A stretch of 64,000 nucleotides of DNA from Acidaminococcus sp. (lineage in GTDB: Bacteria > Bacillota > Negativicutes > Acidaminococcales > Acidaminococcaceae): positions 1 through 64,000 of the forward strand of contig DXYB01000003.1 in the NCBI GenBank assembly GCA_019416065.1, given 5' to 3'. Under the pieces are notes generated by a model. That model did not search any database. It saw only the letters and a list, made by a program, of their open reading frames with translations, and was not told where the DNA came from. This document shows positions 33,240 to 42,828 of the stretch, piece after piece (within the stretch, counting starts at the first letter, position 1; the number at the start of each line of letters is the position of its first letter). Made by a program: the position numbers and the translations under genes.

Positions 33240-34609
33240 GCTTGTGCCTCCTTCGCCAGCTGCTGGACAATTTTTTTAAAAACCCGTCCCCGCTCCGGAT
33301 AGTTATTGAACATATCATAGGATGAGCAGGCCGGGGACAAAAGGACTACCTCCGGTGCTTTGGCCATACTGCTGGCCTTGCGTACCGCTTCTTCAAAGCT
33401 CCCATCAACTAAGACAACATTTTTTACGCCATGATCTTTTGCCGCTTGGGCAAACCGCTGCCGCGCTTCTCCTAAGAGGATCAAGGCGTCGGTCTTTTTT
33501 TTGGCCATTTCCATAAAATCATCCAGGCTAGTCATTTTATCATGGCCGCCTGCGAGCAGAATCACGTGGCCCTCTTTAAAAGCCTCCAGTGCTTTCACCG
33601 CCGAATCCGTATTGGTGGCCTTGGAATCATTATAGTATTTAACACCAGCAATGGTTGCTACATATTCCAAACGATGTTCCACACCCTTAAAGGTCTTTAG
33701 CACCTTTGCCATGGCCTCTGGCTTTACCCCCGCAAAGAAGGCACACAAGCAGGCAGCTAATACATCCTGTTCATTGTGGGCACCAAAGATTTGCAAATCA
33801 GAAACCTGACAAATTCTTACTATGACGCCTTTCCACTTAATGGTAAACCATCCGTCTTCAATAAAGCCCCCTTCTGGTAGAACTTTTTTTGTACTAAAAT
33901 ACACAACCCGGCTTTTAGCTTTTATTCCCAGGCCACTGGAAACCGGATCGTCGGCATTTAAAATCAGTATATCTTCGGGGCGTTGAAAAGCAAAAATTTT
34001 GGATTTTGCTGCCACATAACCAGCCATATCCCCGTGCCGTTCAAAATGATCGGGCGTAATATTTACGATACAGGCAATATCCGGAGCCAGACTGGTGGTT
34101 CCTTCCAATTGAAAGCTAGATAGTTCTGCCGCCACATACGAATTCTCATCCAGGTGCTGTAATTCTTTACTCAGGGCAAACCCAATATTTCCCGCCACTG
34201 CCGTTTTGACCGGCAAGGATTGCAACATCTGCCCCAAAAGGGTCGTTGTCGTTGTTTTCCCATTGCTTCCGGTAATGGCACACCAATGTCCTTTATATAA
34301 GCGGCTGGCTTCCTCGGCCTCTGCGATAATTTCCAGGCCCAGTGCCCGGGCTTTTTTCACCGTTTCCGTGGTAAAGGGAATCCCAGGGGAAATAATAAAC
34401 AAATGGCAGGCTTTCAGGTACGGTTCCGGGTCTACCTGGCATACATACTGTCCCCCTTTGGCAGCAAACTTCTCCAACCAACGAGGATCCAGTGCCTTTT
34501 CACTATCATTGTATAAAATGACCTCTTCTCCCCGGTCACTTAAGACTTCTGAAACGCCAATACCGCTGATACCGGCACCGTAGACAAAAATTTTCTTGGT
34601 TTCACCCAT
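33236..34609 (-). CDS. murD: UDP-N-acetylmuramoylalanine--D-glutamate ligase
   Basis: 457 residues. VYGAGISGIGV, ATP motif GSNGKTTTTTLL, ELSSFQLE, NITPDHFERH and NDSKATN are Mur ligase signatures with the MurD-specific pattern. Lies directly between mraY and murG, where ftsW would normally follow; no ftsW is present. Confidence 0.97.
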   Translation of the reverse strand: MGETKKIFVYGAGISGIGVSEVLSDRGEEVILYNDSEKALDPRWLEKFAAKGGQYVCQVDPEPYLKACHLFIISPGIPFTTETVKKARALGLEIIAEAEEASRLYKGHWCAITGSNGKTTTTTLLGQMLQSLPVKTAVAGNIGFALSKELQHLDENSYVAAELSSFQLEGTTSLAPDIACIVNITPDHFERHGDMAGYVAAKSKIFAFQRPEDILILNADDPVSSGLGIKAKSRVVYFSTKKVLPEGGFIEDGWFTIKWKGVIVRICQVSDLQIFGAHNEQDVLAACLCAFFAGVKPEAMAKVLKTFKGVEHRLEYVATIAGVKYYNDSKATNTDSAVKALEAFKEGHVILLAGGHDKMTSLDDFMEMAKKKTDALILLGEARQRFAQAAKDHGVKNVVLVDGSFEEAVRKASSMAKAPEVVLLSPACSSYDMFNNYPERGRVFKKIVQQLAKEAQA

Positions 34610-34630
34610 AGGAAACGTCCTCCCTTATCC

Positions 34631-35605
34631 TTATTTATACAAATATAAGGCAATCCCACACAGGGAAAATATACAGCTCATAACAAAAAATAATTTTACC
34701 ACGGATGTTTCTTTCCTACCACCCAGTTCAAAATGATGATGCAAAGGTGCCATACGAAAGATACGTTTGCCATGGGTCAGCTTAAAATATCCCACTTGAA
34801 GTATCACGGATAAGGCTTCTAGAACATATACGCCGCCGATAACGACCAGTAAGAGTTCCTGTCTTGTTCCAATGGCCACCGCTGCTACGGCGCCGCCCAG
34901 TGCCAATGACCCGGTATCCCCCATAAAGCAGCGTGCCGGATGGTGATTATATAGTAAAAATCCCAGGCAAGTCCCTACAATCGCCAGTGAAAACCAGGCT
35001 TCTGGCAGATGCTGGCTATCGTAGGCGATATACGCATAGGCCAACATTACAGGAACCGTTACACTGGCGGCAAGGCCATCCAGTCCGTCCGTCAAGTTGA
35101 CCGCATTGGTTGTGCCCACCAGGAGAAGTAAAAAGAAGGCAACATAGCCGGCTCCCAAATAATATCCTTTTCCTAGTACGGGGATCCACAAATCCATATT
35201 GAAGAAGGCACGATCTCCCGGCAAGAGGAGATAAAAGCCAGCCACCAAGAGCTGCAGGAGCATCTTTTGCCGGGCTGTCAGCCCCAGATTTCGCTTAAAG
35301 CCAATTTTCAGGCCGTCATCCAAAAGCCCGATAAGTCCATAGCCAGCAAATAGCCATAGCGCCATCAGGCTATGTCTATCTTTTGGAGTCCAGAGTAAGA
35401 TCGTAATGGCAACGGCCGACAACATCATCAAGCCGCCCATCGTAGGCGTTCCGCTTTTCTTTAGATGTTCCTTAGGACCACATTCCCGAATGCTTTGCCC
35501 AAAATGCAGCCGATGCAATAAAGGGATCAGCATATATCCGATTCCTGCTGTAGCGATAAAGGAAGTCAATAAAACAGCCATTCCCTTTAGGGCACTTTCT
35601 GTCAT
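34631..35605 (-). CDS. mraY: Phospho-N-acetylmuramoyl-pentapeptide transferase
   Basis: 324 residues, ten membrane segments. KSGTPTMGG near residue 50, the aspartate-rich DDGLKI, NAVNLTDGLDGLA, and the histidine block APLHHHFE. Forms lipid I on undecaprenyl phosphate. ATGA overlap with murF. Confidence 0.97.
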   Translation of the reverse strand: MTESALKGMAVLLTSFIATAGIGYMLIPLLHRLHFGQSIRECGPKEHLKKSGTPTMGGLMMLSAVAITILLWTPKDRHSLMALWLFAGYGLIGLLDDGLKIGFKRNLGLTARQKMLLQLLVAGFYLLLPGDRAFFNMDLWIPVLGKGYYLGAGYVAFFLLLLVGTTNAVNLTDGLDGLAASVTVPVMLAYAYIAYDSQHLPEAWFSLAIVGTCLGFLLYNHHPARCFMGDTGSLALGGAVAAVAIGTRQELLLVVIGGVYVLEALSVILQVGYFKLTHGKRIFRMAPLHHHFELGGRKETSVVKLFFVMSCIFSLCGIALYLYK

Positions 35606-36984
35606 TGTACGTCCTCCTTATCGGTGAAAACCATGGAAACCAACTGATCTACTCCCATAGCATGGGAGCCTTTTAATAAAACCGTATCCCCCGGTTGCAA
35701 ACTCTTAGCAAGGACCTTGGCTGCCGTTTTTTGATCCACGCAGTACTGGACAGTCACGCCCGCTTTTTGGGCAGCCTGCGCCATATAACATGACGCAGGG
35801 CCATAACAAATGAGTTCCTCGACTCCATATTGGCCTGCCCATTTCCCCACTGCTTCGTGTCCACTCCGGGAATGAGAACCCAATTCCAGCATATCGGCCA
35901 ATACTGCTACGGCTCGACCTCTTCCTTTACTGCGTGCTACATTCTGCAGCGCTTCCAATCCCGCTTTCATAGAGGCCGGGCTGGCGTTATAGGCGTCATT
36001 AATTACAGTAATATCTCCAAATTGCAAGATTTCCTGCCGCATCCCCGTCATCTGGAGATGCTCCAGTCCGTGGGCAATGTTCTCGTCTGGCACACCATAC
36101 ACCTCGCCCACAGCAATGGCAGCTAATGCATCTAGGACATTATGGCGACCCAAAAGAGGCAGCCGTACTGTCTGTAAGTTTCCTGTAATCCGACTTACAT
36201 AGGCAAATTCTGTTTCTAGTCCTTTCCCTTCAACAGAAACCGCCTTCACATCGGCAGCACTATCGACGCCATAGGTATGTACAGTAGCGCCGGTTTGCAT
36301 ATCCCGCACCCGGGGATCATCCCCGTTTAGAAAGGCATCATTGCTAGCCGTAAAATTTTCCAGTATTTCACTTTTGGCTTTCGCAATATTTTCTATGGAA
36401 CCTAAAAGTTCCAAATGGGCTTCTCCTACATTGGTGATAACGGCTGCATCCGGTACTGCGATGGCCTTCATGGCACGAATTTGCCCCAGTCCTCGCATCC
36501 CCATCTCTACCACCGCGATTTCTGTATCCGGCTGAATGGCAAAAAGGGTTTTGGGAAGCCCGATTTCATTATTAAAGTTGGCCTGGGTTTTCACTACCCG
36601 ATAACGCTCTTCCAGTACCGCACTTATCATATCCTTCGTGGTGGTTTTTCCGTTGCTTCCGGTAATGGCTATGACTTTCAATTTTGGAAAACTTAAACGA
36701 TAGGCTTTGGCAATTTGCTGATACGCCAAAAGCGTATCCTGTACCACAAAGCAGTGCCTAGCATCCACATGGTCGGGCACATGTTCCACGACCGCAGCTG
36801 CGGCTCCTTTGGCAAACGCTTTTTCCACAAAAGCATGCCCGTCAAATTTTTCTCCCTTTAAAGCAACAAACAAGTTGCCTGCTGCAATGGTCCGGGAATC
36901 CGTGGTCACGTCAGTAAATTCCGTAATGAGCGGTATATTGTTGGAACATTGCAGCGCTTTTTGTACTAGTTCAACAGTCAGCAT
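35602..36984 (-). CDS. murF: UDP-N-acetylmuramoyl-tripeptide--D-alanyl-D-alanine ligase
   Basis: 460 residues from the ATG at 36984 (Shine-Dalgarno AAAAGGGGA), overlapping murE by 14 bases. DSRTIAAGNLFVALKGE, ATP motif GSNGKTTTKDM, EMGMRGLGQI, NDAYNASPASM. Adds D-Ala-D-Ala to the tripeptide. Confidence 0.96.
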   Translation of the reverse strand: MLTVELVQKALQCSNNIPLITEFTDVTTDSRTIAAGNLFVALKGEKFDGHAFVEKAFAKGAAAAVVEHVPDHVDARHCFVVQDTLLAYQQIAKAYRLSFPKLKVIAITGSNGKTTTKDMISAVLEERYRVVKTQANFNNEIGLPKTLFAIQPDTEIAVVEMGMRGLGQIRAMKAIAVPDAAVITNVGEAHLELLGSIENIAKAKSEILENFTASNDAFLNGDDPRVRDMQTGATVHTYGVDSAADVKAVSVEGKGLETEFAYVSRITGNLQTVRLPLLGRHNVLDALAAIAVGEVYGVPDENIAHGLEHLQMTGMRQEILQFGDITVINDAYNASPASMKAGLEALQNVARSKGRGRAVAVLADMLELGSHSRSGHEAVGKWAGQYGVEELICYGPASCYMAQAAQKAGVTVQYCVDQKTAAKVLAKSLQPGDTVLLKGSHAMGVDQLVSMVFTDKEDVQ

Positions 36985-38476
36985 GGCCCGTCCCCTTTTG
37001 AAAATATGTCCGGACCACTTCGCCGTCATCGAAATGAATGGTTCGGTCTTTTAGAATCTGATAGTTTTCATGGCCTTTCCCGGCGATCATCACGACGTCC
37101 TTAGGAGACGCATGACTGATGGCATATTCAATGGCTGTTTTACGATCGCTAATCGTATGGATTTCTTTGCCGTCTGGAGGATTGACCAGGCCTTCCTTGA
37201 TATCCCGGATAATTGCATCCGGATCCTCGCTGCGAGGATTATCACTAGTTACGACCAAGACATCCGCCAAATCTAAAGCAATTTTCCCCATGATAGGCCG
37301 CTTTTTACGATCCCGATCGCCACCGCACCCGAATACTACCCAAAGTTTTCCCTGGGTGATTTCCCGACTGGTATGTAGCACATTTTCCAAGCCATCAGGG
37401 GTATGGGCATAGTCCACAATAACAGTAAAAGGCTGTCCGGCATGAATCAGTTGAAAGCGTCCGGGCACTCCTTGAAACGCGTTTAACCCTTTTTCAATTT
37501 CTTCTTTAGAAAGGCCTTCTGCAATTGCGGCGCAAATTATTCCCATAACGTTATACACATTAAATTCCCCGGTAATATGCAATTTCAGCTGCATATCTCC
37601 CAGCGGAGTATGAAGATGCAGTTCCATATGAGTTGCCGCCACATGGAAGGTATAGGGGTACACGTCATAGGTATCTTTCATGCCAAAAGTCATGATTTTG
37701 GTTTGTACCCGGTTCATGATCAAGGCAGCGCTGGGATCATCCGCATTAAAAATTGCTGTCTTGTGAGGCTTATTCCCCTCATGGAGATGTAAAAATAAAA
37801 GGGCTTTGGCTTCCCGGTAATTTTCCATAGTTTTATGGAAATCCAAATGATCCTGTGTCAAGTTGGTAAAAACGGCAGTATCGTATTCGATACCCGCAAC
37901 ACGATTAAGGGCAAGGGCATGGGAAGAAACTTCCATGACCACCACGTCGCAGCCCGCTTGCTGCATCTCATAGAGCATACGTTGCAAGTCCACCACATTG
38001 GGGGTTGTATTGCGGGAGGGGATTACCCTATCTCCGATACAATTATGGATCGTTCCGATAAGACCCACCTTATGTCCATTTTCCGTAAACAAGTCACGCA
38101 AAATAGTAGTCGTGGTTGTTTTCCCATTGGTCCCGGTGACGCCAATCATCCGCATCTTGGAAGACGGATACTCATAAAACCAAGGTGCCAGATGGGTCAT
38201 AGCCGCTTGTGTGCTGGGCACCCGGATCACTGTACAACCTGTGGATTCTGGAACGGTTATGTCTTCTTCTGCCAAAATAGCACTGGCGCCTTGGGATACG
38301 GCTTTGTCAGCATAGGCATGTCCATTGGTATGTTCCCCTTTTAAGCATATAAAAAGGCAGCCAGGTCCTGCCATGCGGGAATCAATTGTCAGCTGTGTGA
38401 CAGTTTTTTCTCCATGACCGGCTGCGATTTTACCATCGGGCAGCTGCGCCAGAATTTCCTCTATCGTTCTTTCCAT
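36971..38476 (-). CDS. murE: UDP-N-acetylmuramoyl-tripeptide synthetase
   Basis: 501 residues from the ATG at 38476, 6 bases after AGGGGG. DSRMAGPGCLFICLKGE, ATP motif GTNGKTTTTTIL, EVSSHAL, DYAHTPDGL. In the C-terminal domain the substrate motif reads SDNPRSEDP; the DNPR form marks meso-diaminopimelate-adding enzymes, while L-Lys enzymes differ there. So the peptidoglycan is probably DAP-type, as in diderm Firmicutes. Preceded by a terminator-like hairpin. Confidence 0.96.
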   Translation of the reverse strand: MERTIEEILAQLPDGKIAAGHGEKTVTQLTIDSRMAGPGCLFICLKGEHTNGHAYADKAVSQGASAILAEEDITVPESTGCTVIRVPSTQAAMTHLAPWFYEYPSSKMRMIGVTGTNGKTTTTTILRDLFTENGHKVGLIGTIHNCIGDRVIPSRNTTPNVVDLQRMLYEMQQAGCDVVVMEVSSHALALNRVAGIEYDTAVFTNLTQDHLDFHKTMENYREAKALLFLHLHEGNKPHKTAIFNADDPSAALIMNRVQTKIMTFGMKDTYDVYPYTFHVAATHMELHLHTPLGDMQLKLHITGEFNVYNVMGIICAAIAEGLSKEEIEKGLNAFQGVPGRFQLIHAGQPFTVIVDYAHTPDGLENVLHTSREITQGKLWVVFGCGGDRDRKKRPIMGKIALDLADVLVVTSDNPRSEDPDAIIRDIKEGLVNPPDGKEIHTISDRKTAIEYAISHASPKDVVMIAGKGHENYQILKDRTIHFDDGEVVRTYFQKGTGHADC

Positions 38477-38502
38477 GTCCATCCCCCTAGTTTTCTTTTC
38501 AG

Positions 38503-38536
38503 ACAAAACAAAAGGCCTGCCACAGCTGCGGCAGGC
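38503..38536 (-). terminator. Terminator-like hairpin between ftsL and murE
   Basis: GCCTGCC/GGCAGGC stem (38515-38536) with an 8-base loop, then CTTTTGTTTTGT on the minus strand. It has the form of an intrinsic terminator or attenuator and lies where ftsI is usually found in the dcw cluster. I see no clear murE promoter between it and the murE start. Confidence 0.7.
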
Positions 38537-38573
38537 ACCATATATATTGGAGGAGACAGCCGCAGGCAGCATG

Positions 38574-38984
38574 TTACGGATTACGCACGTAAATATTGCT
38601 TCTGGCCGTACTCATACCCAGTTTCTTTTCTGCAATTTCTGCAATGCGCTGCGGATTATGCAACCGCTCCACATCAATTTGAAGGGTCTCCGATTCATCC
38701 AGACACTGGGCTTCCAGACCTTTCAGCTGGACCAACGCACTGCATTTTGCAAAGTACAGTTCACTTAAAGCCACATTCACGAATATTAATGATAATACCA
38801 AACTAGCTAATAATGCAACCTGTCGGGCTCTTTTATTTACTTTTTTCCTGACGGTATCTGTTTTCCGGGTGGGATATACCCTTCTAAGGGGAATGGATTC
38901 CGCTTCCTTATAGGCTGTAGAGCCATACGTATAGCTATTTCTGCCATTCCATGCTACCTGTCCCGTTTTTTCCCTGGTAACCAT
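38574..38984 (-). CDS. ftsL: Cell division protein FtsL
   Basis: 136 residues, no enzymatic motif. A basic cytoplasmic tail of about 50 residues, one membrane segment (VALLASLVLSLIFVNVAL), then a leucine-heptad coiled coil and LHNPQRIAEIAEKKLGM, the conserved C-terminal block of FtsL. Assigned from topology and its place after rsmH. Shine-Dalgarno AAAGGAG. Confidence 0.88.
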   Translation of the reverse strand: MVTREKTGQVAWNGRNSYTYGSTAYKEAESIPLRRVYPTRKTDTVRKKVNKRARQVALLASLVLSLIFVNVALSELYFAKCSALVQLKGLEAQCLDESETLQIDVERLHNPQRIAEIAEKKLGMSTARSNIYVRNP

Positions 38985-39033
38985 TGCGGCAGCTCCTTTA
39001 TATTAGTATTTCGGCATGCATCAGCACGCTTTA

Positions 39034-39966
39034 TTAAATTTTCTCCGCTCCCCTAAGTCTTGCGCTACGTGCCCTGGGGTTGACCTGTAATTCTGCATCC
39101 GTTGGAGTAATTTTTTTTAGTGTTTTAACTTCCGGTTTTCGTCCACATACGCACACGGGCAATTCCGGGGGACATATGCAGCCTTTTTGCAATCGTTGAA
39201 AAGCTCTTTTTACGATCCTATCTTCTAGGGAATGAAAAGTGATAACGCCAATCCGTCCGCCACTTTTCAAGCGATGAACGGCTTTTTCCACAGTTTCATC
39301 TAAGATTTTTAATTCCCCATTCACCTCAATGCGAATGGCCTGAAAGGTCCGTTTCGCAGGATGCGGTCCATCCTGCCTGGCACCTTTGGGTATGGCTGCC
39401 TTGATAATGCGTACCAGTTCACCCGTTGTACGAATGGGCTGCCTTTGCCTTGCTGCCACAATAAATTGAGCAATGCGTTTTGCCCACTGTTCTTCACCGT
39501 ATTTATAAATTACACTGGACAGCGCATCTTCTTTGTAGCGATTGACTATATCCGCCGCCGTCAATGTTTCGCTTTCTTGATCCATCCGCATGTCCAGAGG
39601 CCCATCATGCATATAGGAAAATCCACGTTCCGGGGTGTCCAGTTGATACGAAGATACACCCAGGTCAAATAAGATTCCATCTACCTGATTAATACCCAAG
39701 GAATCTAGTACTGTGCCAATATGGCGAAAATTATCGTGGATAATCTTCACCTTACAAGAAAGATCTTGTAAGCGTTCTTTTGCCGCACGTATGGCATCCT
39801 CATCCTGGTCCATTCCAATTAAAAGGCCATCCGGCTGGAGCCGGGAACCGATTGCATGGGAATGACCCCCTCCCCCCAGCGTACAATCTACGTAAATACC
39901 AGATGGGTTCTGTACCACCCAGTCTACGGATTCTTCCAGCAACACACTTTTATGCACGAATTCCAC
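39034..39966 (-). CDS. rsmH: 16S rRNA (cytosine1402-N4)-methyltransferase
   Basis: 310 residues. HKSVLLEESVDWV, DCTLGGGGHS, GILFDLGVSSYQLD, MRMDQ, then ITFHSLEDRIVKRAF; all are RsmH/MraW blocks. GTG start at 39966. Second gene of the dcw run. Confidence 0.97.
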   Translation of the reverse strand: MEFVHKSVLLEESVDWVVQNPSGIYVDCTLGGGGHSHAIGSRLQPDGLLIGMDQDEDAIRAAKERLQDLSCKVKIIHDNFRHIGTVLDSLGINQVDGILFDLGVSSYQLDTPERGFSYMHDGPLDMRMDQESETLTAADIVNRYKEDALSSVIYKYGEEQWAKRIAQFIVAARQRQPIRTTGELVRIIKAAIPKGARQDGPHPAKRTFQAIRIEVNGELKILDETVEKAVHRLKSGGRIGVITFHSLEDRIVKRAFQRLQKGCICPPELPVCVCGRKPEVKTLKKITPTDAELQVNPRARSARLRGAEKI

Positions 39967-39987
39967 AGTGCATCCCCATTTCTCTAT

Positions 39988-40413
39988 CTATTCAAATTCC
40001 AGTTCTTCCACCATCTGGGCCACGTCATCTTCCACACTGGTGGTATAGGCTTCATACTGCTTCTTATCCCAAATTTCCGCCTTATTCCCCACGCCTACAA
40101 TGACTGCCGTATCCCCAATTTTTGCATAGGAGCGCAAATTTGCTGGCAAGAGAACGCGCCCTTGTTTATCCGGTTCTGCTTCACAGGCACCGCCAAAGAT
40201 AAAACGGGAAACATCTCTTTCCTTGTGTTTGGGCATCATTTTTTGCGCAAAGCTATTTTTCAGTTTTTCCCATGCTTCCATGGGATATACGTCCAGGCAG
40301 CCATCCAGTCCCTTTGTAATAACAAAAGTCTTGCCCAGTGTCTCCCGCAATTTAGCCGGCACAAACAGACGCCCTTTGGGATCCAAGGCGTGCTCAAATT
40401 CCCCCATCAGCAT
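39988..40413 (-). CDS. mraZ: Transcriptional regulator MraZ
   Basis: 141 residues from the ATG at 40413 (MLMGEFEHALD), with AGGTGA upstream; the frame extends to 40434 but the family starts at the chosen site. Two AbrB-like half domains each with the DxxGR pattern (DPKGRLFVPAKLR and DKQGRVLLPANLR). Represses its own dcw promoter in other bacteria by binding TGGGN repeats. No clear repeats are seen here except GGGG near -10. Confidence 0.95.
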   Translation of the reverse strand: MLMGEFEHALDPKGRLFVPAKLRETLGKTFVITKGLDGCLDVYPMEAWEKLKNSFAQKMMPKHKERDVSRFIFGGACEAEPDKQGRVLLPANLRSYAKIGDTAVIVGVGNKAEIWDKKQYEAYTTSVEDDVAQMVEELEFE

Positions 40414-40467
40414 CTGTTTCACCTGCTTTCCCATTAATTTTTACTCCACTTAACACCACTTTTCCCC

Positions 40468-40496
40468 ATTATAAACCGTTTTTAATGAAAAAGCAA
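40468..40496 (-). promoter_or_regulatory. Promoter of the dcw cluster (mraZ)
   Basis: -35 TTGCTT (40491-40496), -10 TATAAT (40468-40473), spacer 17. AATGGGGAAAAGTGG follows directly and may be part of an MraZ site. Confidence 0.7.
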
Positions 40497-40594
40497 CGCA
40501 ATCCCGTGTTTTGACTGTTTTTTTCAAGATGTTTCTTTATCTTATAGTTACTCCCGCAAACGACTCGTAACGGACAAAAATCCCATTCCGTTCT

Positions 40595-40622
40595 TTGTTC
40601 GATGGACAGGATGTGGTATAAT
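40595..40622 (+). promoter_or_regulatory. Promoter of the class A PBP gene
   Basis: -10 TATAAT (40617-40622) with a weak -35 TTGTTC (40595-40600) 16 bases away. About 54 bases before the start. Divergent from the dcw promoter; the 180-base region between them holds only these elements. Confidence 0.55.
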
Positions 40623-40675
40623 AACGAATAAACCTATGTTCCCAATTTATTCTGATTGCAATAGGAGCTGACGTG

Positions 40676-42751
40676 ATGACAAATAAAAATAAAAATTGGA
40701 GAAATTTTATGGACTCCTCCGGTCATAGACATAAAAAACTAGGCGGTACGATTTTATCTGCCGTACTGGCATTAATTCTGGTAGGATTTCTCTCCGTGGC
40801 AGCGTTTTTTGCTTTGGCAAAATTTACTACTGCCAAAATTTTAAGTAAGGACATGGTCCCCATGGCTTCTTCTCAATTCTTTGATGCCAAGGGAAACCTG
40901 ATTACCACTGTAGATTCCGAAGAATCCCGTATTCCTGTAACCATTGACAAAGTGCCGAAGAACTTGCAAAATGCTTTTCTAGCCGCAGAAGATATTCGCT
41001 TCTACGAACATGGTGGCATTGATTTCCGCGGTATCGGTCGCGCAATCTACACCTACATTCGTTGGGGGGAGGTCCAGGGCGGCAGCACCATTACCCAGCA
41101 ATTGGCCAAAAACTATTTCCTGACACAGGAACAAACTCTGTCCCGTAAAATCCACGAGGCGTTTATCGCCTTGCAAATCGAACAGAAATATACTAAAAAA
41201 GAAATCCTGGAAATGTATATGAACCAGATCTATTTTGGACAGGGCGCTTATGGCGTCGAGACCGCTTCCAATATTTATTTTGGAAAACACGTGGAAGATC
41301 TGGACTTGGCACAGTGTGCTATGTTGGCCGGTCTCCCCAAAAGCCCCAATTACTATTCTCCTTTGACCAATCCTAAGGCAGGCAAAGCACGGCAGCGTGT
41401 CGTATTGGATCAGATGACCAAATACGGGTTTATCACCAAAGACCAAGCGGACAAGGCCTATGCAGAACCACTCAACTATAAATCCTTAAACACCGCTCCC
41501 GGATCCAAGAAATACTTCATTGATTATGTCATCCAGATGCTGGTAGAGAAGTTTGGACCGGATGCCGTATATAAACAAGGTTTAAAAGTTTATACAACAC
41601 TGGATCCAGATATGCAAAAAGCCGCCGAAGAAGCGGCGGCACTGACCCCGACGTACTACACGGACGATAACAAATTAAAGCAGCCACAATCTGCCATTGT
41701 TGCCGTAGATCCTAAGACCGGCTATATCAAAGCCATGATCGGCGGCCGAGGAACAGACCAATTTAACCGTGCGGTTATGGCGGAACGGCAGCCTGGTTCC
41801 TCTTTCAAGCCCTTTGTTTACATGAATGCCTTTGAACAAGGTGCAACACCTAATGATACGGTGGAAGACTCCGCCATTCCTGGCAACTGGAATCCACAAA
41901 ACTTTGACCGCCGTTTCCATGGTGATGTCACTTATCGGACGGCTCTTACATATTCTTATAATGTTCCTGCAGTCAAGATTGCCATGAAATATGGTGTAGG
42001 AAAGATGATTGACTTGGCCAAGCGCTTTGGCATCACCACGCTGGTAGACGGTGATGAAAATGGCGCAGCCGCTTTAGGCGGTCTGACCCACGGTGTCACA
42101 CCACTGGAAATGGCAGGTGCATATGGTGGAATTGCCAATATGGGAAGCTTTAACAAACCCACGCCTATCATTAAAATTGTGGATCGCAATGGAAAAGTCA
42201 TTTATGAACACAAAACCAATCCTACCCAGGCCGTAAAACCCGGCACAGCGTACATGATGATTTCCATGATGGAAGATGTTATGACCCGAGGCACAGGACG
42301 TGGTGCAGCGATATCCCGTCCTTGCGCAGGAAAATCCGGTACAACCAGTGATTACCATGATGCCTGGTTTGTAGGCTTTACCCCGGATCTTGCTTGTGCC
42401 GTATGGATTGGGGATGACAACAATGAGTCTCTTGGGGGCATGACCGGTGGCGGTGAGCCAGCTACATTGTGGCGTACCTTTATGAGTAACGCTTTAGATG
42501 GCAAGCCCAAAACGGACTTTAAAGTGCCAGAAGGCTTTAAGATGCCGACGCCCAAATACGAAGCCCCAAAAGAAGCACCCAAAAAAGACGGGAAAAAGGA
42601 TGACGACAAAAAGAAAGACGATAACAAAAAAGAAGAAAGCGGAGATGCCGCACTTCCTGGTGGCGGCAATCCGCCTCGTCCCTCTTCTGGCAATAAATCC
42701 GGACAGCGCCGCAGTGCAACGCCTCCACCCGTTCGTCCTCCTAAAAATTAA
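40676..42751 (+). CDS. Class A penicillin-binding protein (transglycosylase/transpeptidase)
   Basis: 691 residues from the ATG at 40676, 8 bases after AGGAG (a GTG three bases earlier is possible). One N-terminal membrane segment. GT51 domain: EDIRFYEHGGIDFRG and QGGSTITQQLAKN. Transpeptidase: Ser375 in SSFKP, YSYN, and GKSGTT. The last 60 residues are a Lys/Asp-rich then Pro/Arg-rich periplasmic tail. It polymerises and cross-links peptidoglycan. No ftsI is in the adjacent cluster, so septal transpeptidase must be encoded elsewhere. Confidence 0.96.
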   Translation: MTNKNKNWRNFMDSSGHRHKKLGGTILSAVLALILVGFLSVAAFFALAKFTTAKILSKDMVPMASSQFFDAKGNLITTVDSEESRIPVTIDKVPKNLQNAFLAAEDIRFYEHGGIDFRGIGRAIYTYIRWGEVQGGSTITQQLAKNYFLTQEQTLSRKIHEAFIALQIEQKYTKKEILEMYMNQIYFGQGAYGVETASNIYFGKHVEDLDLAQCAMLAGLPKSPNYYSPLTNPKAGKARQRVVLDQMTKYGFITKDQADKAYAEPLNYKSLNTAPGSKKYFIDYVIQMLVEKFGPDAVYKQGLKVYTTLDPDMQKAAEEAAALTPTYYTDDNKLKQPQSAIVAVDPKTGYIKAMIGGRGTDQFNRAVMAERQPGSSFKPFVYMNAFEQGATPNDTVEDSAIPGNWNPQNFDRRFHGDVTYRTALTYSYNVPAVKIAMKYGVGKMIDLAKRFGITTLVDGDENGAAALGGLTHGVTPLEMAGAYGGIANMGSFNKPTPIIKIVDRNGKVIYEHKTNPTQAVKPGTAYMMISMMEDVMTRGTGRGAAISRPCAGKSGTTSDYHDAWFVGFTPDLACAVWIGDDNNESLGGMTGGGEPATLWRTFMSNALDGKPKTDFKVPEGFKMPTPKYEAPKEAPKKDGKKDDDKKKDDNKKEESGDAALPGGGNPPRPSSGNKSGQRRSATPPPVRPPKN

Positions 42752-42779
42752 CTTAGCCTAATGCTCATGCGGTGCAGCC

Positions 42780-42808
42780 TTGACAAGACTGCACCGATCT
42801 GCTATACT
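42780..42808 (+). promoter_or_regulatory. Promoter of tRNA-Ser, with -35 inside an inverted repeat
   Basis: Consensus -35 TTGACA (42780-42785), -10 TATACT (42803-42808), spacer 17. CGGTGCAG (42770-42777) and CTGCACCG (42789-42796) form an inverted repeat whose loop contains the -35 box. Confidence 0.8.
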
Positions 42809-42828
42809 ACATCAGTCTTTGATATTGT

